Source: an uncultured Agitococcus sp. (lineage in GTDB: Bacteria; Pseudomonadota; Gammaproteobacteria; Pseudomonadales; Moraxellaceae). From it: a DNA stretch of 10,251 bases. How positions within the stretch are numbered: the first letter of the stretch is position 1; each line of letters opens with the position of its first letter. Where the stretch lies: contig NZ_CALETI010000450.1 of assembly GCF_937920075.1 (NCBI RefSeq), positions 1 to 10,251 on the forward strand, given 5' to 3'. Under the pieces are notes generated by a model that made no database searches, was not told where the DNA came from, and saw only the letters and a list, made by a program, of their open reading frames with translations. A program made the position numbers and the translations under genes. Shown piece by piece: positions 6,859-10,251 of this stretch.

Positions 6859-8028
6859 ATGGTTACTCGTGCCGAAACGTGGTTATTGCCCGATGGTATT
6901 CAAGATGTATTGCCCAAAGATGCAATCCGTTTAGAAGCATTACGCCGTCGTTTATTAGATTTATATCAAAGCTGGGGTTACGAATTAGTTTTCCCACCTT
7001 TAGTCGAATATTTAGAGTCCTTATTAACTGGTTCAAGTCACGACTTAGAGTTGATGACCTGTAAAATTACCGACCAATTAACGGGACGTTTGATGGGTGT
7101 GCGTGCTGATATTACGCCACAAGTTGCCCGTTTAGATGCACATTGTTTGCCTCATGAGCATACAGCACGGTATTGTTATAGTGGTACTATTTTAACCACC
7201 TTACCCCAAGGCTTAAGCACCTCACGCGCACCTATTCAAATTGGTGCGGAGTTATATGGTTGTGCAGGTGTTGCGGCTGATATTGAAATTATTCGGTTGA
7301 TGTTAACGACATTGTTACAAGCAGGTGTGCCACAAATTCACCTTGATTTGGGTCATGTCGCTGTTTTTAGAGAACTTGCGAAAGCTGCACAATTATCAGT
7401 TGAACAAGAAAGCCAACTGTTTGATATCTATCAGCGTAAAAGTTTACCTGAATTACAAGCCTTAGGCAGTCAATTGCCTCAGGCAGAATGGTTTGTGGCT
7501 TTAGGGCAGTTGTCTGGTGGTGTTCAAGTGATTGAACAAGCCCAACTAGCGTTTGCTAATGCACCAGATAAAGTGAAACAAGCCTTAGCAGATATACAAA
7601 CTATCGTTCAAGCGTTACAAGGTTTTGCGGATAATGTCAGTATTTCGGTTGATTTAAGCGAATTGCGCGGTTATCACTATCATACAGGGTTAGTATTTGC
7701 CGCCTATACCGCACACTCTGCGGCAGAAATTGCCAAAGGTGGCCGTTATGATTGTATTGGTGAAGCCTTTGGTCGTGCACGTCCTGCAACAGGTTTTAGT
7801 GCAGATTTAAAAACTTTAGTCAGTTTTGTTGAGCAAGTGGCGGCTACGCACAAGATTTTTGCACCTGCAATTGACGATAATTCATTGCAAATTATGATGA
7901 CGCAACTACGCTATCAAGGTCATATTGTGATTCAAGCATTAACCGATGATCGTAGTACAGCACAACAATTAGGTTGTACACAGCAACTCGTTTTGCGTCA
8001 ACAAACGTGGCAAGTTGAAGATTTATAG
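6859..8028 (+). CDS. hisZ: ATP phosphoribosyltransferase regulatory subunit HisZ
   Basis: A catalytically inactive paralogue of histidyl-tRNA synthetase that binds the short form of HisG and is needed for the first step of histidine synthesis (ATP + PRPP to phosphoribosyl-ATP) and its control. The 389-aa protein has the class II synthetase-like core: LPDGIQDVLP at 10–19, MGVRADITPQVARL at 79–92 (motif 2 region), RYCYSGTIL and RAPIQIGAELYG at 104–134, and ELRGYHYHTGLVFAAY, GGRYD and ATGFSADL in the C-terminal half. HisRS would have RG-LDYYT and a separate anticodon-binding domain; both are missing, and the length suits HisZ. The ATG at 6859 has only a weak GCGAG upstream but gives the family start. 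hisZ followed by purA is a common gammaproteobacterial order. The usual hflK/hflC genes are not upstream here. Confidence 0.93.
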   Translation: MVTRAETWLLPDGIQDVLPKDAIRLEALRRRLLDLYQSWGYELVFPPLVEYLESLLTGSSHDLELMTCKITDQLTGRLMGVRADITPQVARLDAHCLPHEHTARYCYSGTILTTLPQGLSTSRAPIQIGAELYGCAGVAADIEIIRLMLTTLLQAGVPQIHLDLGHVAVFRELAKAAQLSVEQESQLFDIYQRKSLPELQALGSQLPQAEWFVALGQLSGGVQVIEQAQLAFANAPDKVKQALADIQTIVQALQGFADNVSISVDLSELRGYHYHTGLVFAAYTAHSAAEIAKGGRYDCIGEAFGRARPATGFSADLKTLVSFVEQVAATHKIFAPAIDDNSLQIMMTQLRYQGHIVIQALTDDRSTAQQLGCTQQLVLRQQTWQVEDL

Positions 8029-8037
8029 CGATTTATG

Positions 8038-8103
8038 AGGACTTACGTGCTTATTGTTTTTTGCTCGTAAAATGAGCAGATTTCGGTAAAATGCGTAAGT
8101 CCT
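8038..8103. repeat. 66-nt MITE-like inverted-repeat element between hisZ and purA
   Basis: AGGACTTACG (8038–8047) and CGTAAGTCCT (8094–8103) are a perfect 10-bp terminal inverted repeat. An internal hairpin, TGCTC (8062–8066) with GAGCA (8074–8078), has a 7-base loop. It begins nine bases after the hisZ stop and fills most of the 109-base gap before purA. Its ends match those upstream of hisZ (core GACTTACG) but the interior is different, so the two are not simple copies. A T-run is absent, so termination is not its obvious job. TAAAAT at 8087–8092 could be a -10 box for purA, but I see no good -35. Confidence 0.65.
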
Positions 8104-8137
8104 GTTTATTTTATTGTTTCTCATAGGGTTATCTTAA

Positions 8138-9457
8138 ATGGGTAAGAATGTTGTTGTCCTTGGTACACAATGGGGTGATGAAGGTAAAGGCAAAATCGTT
8201 GATTTGCTCACCGATAATGCAGCAGCCGTCGTGCGTTATCAAGGCGGCCATAACGCAGGTCATACCTTAGTTGTTGGTGGCGAAAAAACAGTTTTGCACT
8301 TAATTCCTTCTGGGATTTTGCGTGAAGGCGTATTGTGTTTAATTGGCAATGGTGTGGTATTAGCACCAGATGCATTATTAAAAGAAATGAACACCTTAGA
8401 AGCGAAAGGTGTGCCTGTTCGTCAACGTTTGCGTATTTCTCCAAACTGTCCATTAATTTTGCCTTATCACTGTGCTTTAGATAAAGCGCGTGAAGCTGCA
8501 CGTGGTAAATCTGCGATTGGTACAACAGGTCGTGGTATTGGCCCAGCTTATGAAGACAAAGCGGCTCGTCGTGGTTTGCGTTTGGGTGATTTGATTCGTG
8601 GTGATGGTTTTGCCGAAAAGTTAGCAGCGGTGATGGAATATCATAACTTCCAATTGCAGCACTACTACAAAGCTGATCCTGTTGATTTTCAACAAACCTT
8701 AGACGCAGCATTAGCTTGGGGCGAACAGATTAAAGACCTCGTTGCTGACGTATCAACGATTCTTCACGATTTCCGTCGTGCAGGTAAAGATTTGATGTTT
8801 GAAGGTGCACAAGGCTCTTTATTAGACATCGACCACGGTACTTATCCGTTTGTGACTTCCTCAAATACCACGGCAGGTGGCACAAGCACAGGTTCTGGTT
8901 TTGGCCCATTGTACTTAGATTACGTTTTAGGTATCACCAAAGCTTATACTACACGTGTTGGTGGTGGCCCATTCCCAACCGAATTGCCTTATGACGCTGC
9001 GAGTGATTCAGGTGATGCCATTGGTAAGCATTTAGGCGTTAAAGGCCACGAGTTTGGTGCAACAACAGGCCGTCAACGTCGTTGTGGTTGGTTTGATGCC
9101 GTTGTTTTACGTCGTGCTGTTGAAATCAACTCTATTTCTGGCTTATGTTTAACTAAGTTAGATGTGTTGGATGGTTTGGACAGCATTAAAATTTGTGTTG
9201 GCTATAAATCTTTAAAGCCAAACAGTGTGGAATGTTTAAGCTCTGACGCAGAATCTTTTGCTCATGTTGAGCCTATTTATGAAGAAATGGCAGGTTGGGA
9301 AGGTACAACCGTTGGTGCTAAGTCTTTAGACGATTTGCCAGCTAATGCCCGTGCTTATATTAAACGTATCGAAGAAGTGGTAGGTTGCCCAATTGATATT
9401 ATTTCAACAGGCCCAGACCGCGAAGAAACGATTGTGTTAAGACATCCGTTTAATTGA
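8138..9457 (+). CDS. purA: Adenylosuccinate synthetase
   Basis: A cytoplasmic enzyme that joins IMP and aspartate using GTP to give adenylosuccinate, the first committed step to AMP. The 439-aa protein aligns over its full length with E. coli PurA (432 aa). GTQWGDEGKGK (9–19) holds the P-loop and D14; GGHNAGHT holds H42; IGTTGRGIGPAYEDK (127–141) is the IMP-binding loop. SSNTTAGG (241–248), the GATTGRQRR segment at about 307–315 that binds aspartate, and TKLDVLDG (339–346) for guanine recognition are all intact. GPDREETI lies near the C-terminus. The ATG at 8138 has AGGG nine bases upstream. It shows more C-ending and CGT codons than its neighbours, as expected for a well-expressed gene. It is separated from hisZ by an inverted-repeat element and followed by a terminator. 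Confidence 0.97.
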   Translation: MGKNVVVLGTQWGDEGKGKIVDLLTDNAAAVVRYQGGHNAGHTLVVGGEKTVLHLIPSGILREGVLCLIGNGVVLAPDALLKEMNTLEAKGVPVRQRLRISPNCPLILPYHCALDKAREAARGKSAIGTTGRGIGPAYEDKAARRGLRLGDLIRGDGFAEKLAAVMEYHNFQLQHYYKADPVDFQQTLDAALAWGEQIKDLVADVSTILHDFRRAGKDLMFEGAQGSLLDIDHGTYPFVTSSNTTAGGTSTGSGFGPLYLDYVLGITKAYTTRVGGGPFPTELPYDAASDSGDAIGKHLGVKGHEFGATTGRQRRCGWFDAVVLRRAVEINSISGLCLTKLDVLDGLDSIKICVGYKSLKPNSVECLSSDAESFAHVEPIYEEMAGWEGTTVGAKSLDDLPANARAYIKRIEEVVGCPIDIISTGPDREETIVLRHPFN

Positions 9458-9465
9458 TGTTGTTG

Positions 9466-9490
9466 GGGCAGACCTATGAGTCTGCCCTTT
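9466..9490 (+). terminator. Intrinsic terminator after purA
   Basis: GGGCAGAC (9466–9473) and GTCTGCCC (9480–9487) form a perfect 8-bp GC-rich stem with loop CTATGA, followed by TTTAATATT. The U-run is short but the stem is strong. It sits nine bases after the purA stop and just beyond the 3' end of the convergent minus-strand gene. In that direction there is no T-run, so it is mainly the purA terminator. Confidence 0.8.
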
Positions 9491-9494
9491 AATA

Positions 9495-9914
9495 TTAATC
9501 CTCTAACTCATCTGAGCTGTACTGATATTGCAAATAGTATTCAATAGTTTTTAATTTGTTCAATGACGCATCATAGCCTATCTCAAAACGTTGTTCTAAG
9601 TCTAAGTGTGGATAGTCAGTAAGCATCACTGTTAGTTTTTGGACTAAATCCTCATCAAAAATTAAGAAAAAAGCAATATATCCGCCCAAACATAAAGCAT
9701 GTGAGCTAAGACTAAAAAATTCTAAGTTGCCACCTACATTCAAACTACGAGCTTTACCGCTTTGAGGCGATAAATAACTGATAGTTATCTGACACTGATT
9801 ATCTGTTAATTCAATATTCTCAACTTTCACTTTGACAAATAAAGATTTTTCTCGATAAAAACAACTACGGTTTAATAAATTGAGTTGCTCAATTTGTTCG
9901 GCTGTGACTGACAT
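9495..9914 (-). CDS. Hypothetical protein, 139 aa
   Basis: I do not recognise this protein. It is 139 residues, acidic at the C-terminus (ending SSDELED), with alternating hydrophobic and polar stretches that suggest a mixed alpha/beta soluble fold. The segment LCLGGYIAFFLIFDEDLV at about 74–91 is hydrophobic but interrupted by acidic residues and is not a convincing membrane helix. There is no signal peptide. Three cysteines (C18, C41, C75) show no metal-binding spacing. The ATG (complement of 9912–9914) is supported by TGGAGA seven bases upstream (complement of 9922–9927), which makes it a credible gene rather than a chance frame. A GATAAT box (complement of 9944–9949) may be a -10. It is convergent with purA and lies 62 bases downstream of the uvrA remnant on the same strand. 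Confidence 0.7.
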   Translation of the reverse strand: MSVTAEQIEQLNLLNRSCFYREKSLFVKVKVENIELTDNQCQITISYLSPQSGKARSLNVGGNLEFFSLSSHALCLGGYIAFFLIFDEDLVQKLTVMLTDYPHLDLEQRFEIGYDASLNKLKTIEYYLQYQYSSDELED

Positions 9915-9958
9915 TGCTAAATCTCCACTCTAAAAATAAATCAATTATCACTATTTTC

Positions 9959-9975
9959 ACGACATTTTTTGTCGT
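9959..9975. repeat. Small hairpin at the end of the uvrA remnant
   Basis: ACGACA (9959–9964) and TGTCGT (9970–9975) form a perfect 6-bp inverted repeat around TTTTT. It begins one base after the stop codon of the minus-strand uvrA remnant. It lacks a T-run beyond the stem, so it is a weak terminator at best; it may mark the recombination point where uvrA was cut. Confidence 0.4.
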
Positions 9976-9976
9976 A

Positions 9977-10251
9977 TCACTCTGACAAAATCAATGCTTC
10001 ATCAATAGTCATTATCAAAATATCATCAATATTTTTCCCTTCAAAAGCAACTTCGAGTATTTCTTTTTTAAATCGTTTTCCGCCACAAGTTTCGCAAGGC
10101 AATTCAACATCTGCCATAAAAACCATTTCTACATTAATTACACCATCGCCTTTACAAGTTTCGCAACGACCTCCATCTACATTAAACGAAAAATGTTTGG
10201 GTTGGTAGCCTCTTGTTTTTGATAATTTTTGTTTTGAGAATAAATCCCGAA
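9977..10251 (-). pseudogene. uvrA: UvrA excinuclease subunit fragment, C-terminally truncated and cut by the window edge
   Basis: The last 90 codons of a minus-strand frame that enters from beyond 10251 and stops at the complement of 9977–9979. It is clearly UvrA, the damage-recognition ATPase of nucleotide excision repair. RDLFS opens the segment, then KTRGYQPKHFSFNVDGGRCE, then the second zinc module C-x2-C-x19-C-x2-C (CETC twice, window residues 29–32 and 52–55), then GKRF, ILEV, GKNIDDIL and MTIDEA. Homology ends after DEA, followed by five residues and a stop. A full UvrA continues for roughly 140 residues with the LSGGEAQR signature, Walker B and H-loop; none is present in any frame downstream, where another gene begins. 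FSFNVDGGRCETCKGDG and GKNIDDIL resemble Bacteroidota UvrA more than the proteobacterial form, from memory. It is most likely a transferred, decayed copy. A short functional UvrA-like protein cannot be excluded. Confidence 0.78.

Noticed and set aside
6859..8028. Histidyl-tRNA synthetase instead of HisZ.
   Set aside because: The HisRS histidine-binding motif and the C-terminal anticodon-binding domain are missing, and the purA neighbour and length suit HisZ.
8208..8711. A 167-codon open frame on the minus strand inside purA.
   Set aside because: It lies wholly within a full-length, motif-complete purA, its product (rich in H, L, Q) matches nothing I know, and it has no convincing ribosome binding site. 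It is a frame shadow.
9969..10208. A 79-codon + strand frame over the uvrA remnant.
   Set aside because: The complementary strand encodes clear UvrA zinc-module sequence; the + strand product is low-complexity serine-rich sequence.
1..10251. A new defence, biosynthetic or mobile system in the window.
   Set aside because: All large genes are recognised housekeeping or metabolic genes; no clustered toxin–antitoxin, nuclease–helicase, reverse transcriptase, recombinase or CRISPR pattern is present. The stand-alone exonuclease belongs to a conserved chromosomal gene order.

Overview
The window looks like a piece of an AT-rich gammaproteobacterial chromosome. The protein set (CysM, RlmD, monofunctional RelA with an EFDD motif, HisZ, PurA) and the gene orders cysM–exonuclease–rlmD–relA and hisZ–purA are typical of Gammaproteobacteria. 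The AT-rich codon use together with many small palindromic repeats would suit a Thiotrichales/Beggiatoa-like lineage, but that placement is a guess. Almost everything is housekeeping. I see no phage, CRISPR array, complete insertion sequence, tRNA or rRNA, and nothing that amounts to a new defence or biosynthetic system.

Layout. Positions 1–174 are a leader with one solitary copy of a repeat end. Positions 175–6607 hold six tightly packed + strand genes: cysM (cysteine synthase B), a PolB-like DEDDy 3'-5' exonuclease, rlmD (23S rRNA m5U1939 methyltransferase), relA ((p)ppGpp synthetase), lrgA and lrgB. A near-perfect 33-nt hairpin lies between rlmD and relA. Positions 6608–6737 carry an inverted repeat and then a clear intrinsic terminator. 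hisZ and purA follow on the + strand, each preceded by a small inverted-repeat element with GACTTACGC-type ends. A second terminator follows purA. The right end is on the minus strand: an unrecognised 139-aa protein, and upstream of it the end of a UvrA-like reading frame that stops right after the second zinc-finger region, without the C-terminal ATPase motifs.

How the genes fit together. The first cluster combines sulfur assimilation into cysteine, rRNA modification, a nuclease and the stringent-response synthetase, with an LrgA/LrgB membrane pair attached to the relA end. hisZ (activating subunit for histidine synthesis) and purA (AMP branch of purine synthesis) connect through ATP/PRPP and purine metabolism. 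The points most worth a second look are the small repeat family in three promoter or intergenic regions, the hairpin in front of relA, the lrgAB attachment to relA, and the truncated, Bacteroidota-looking uvrA remnant.
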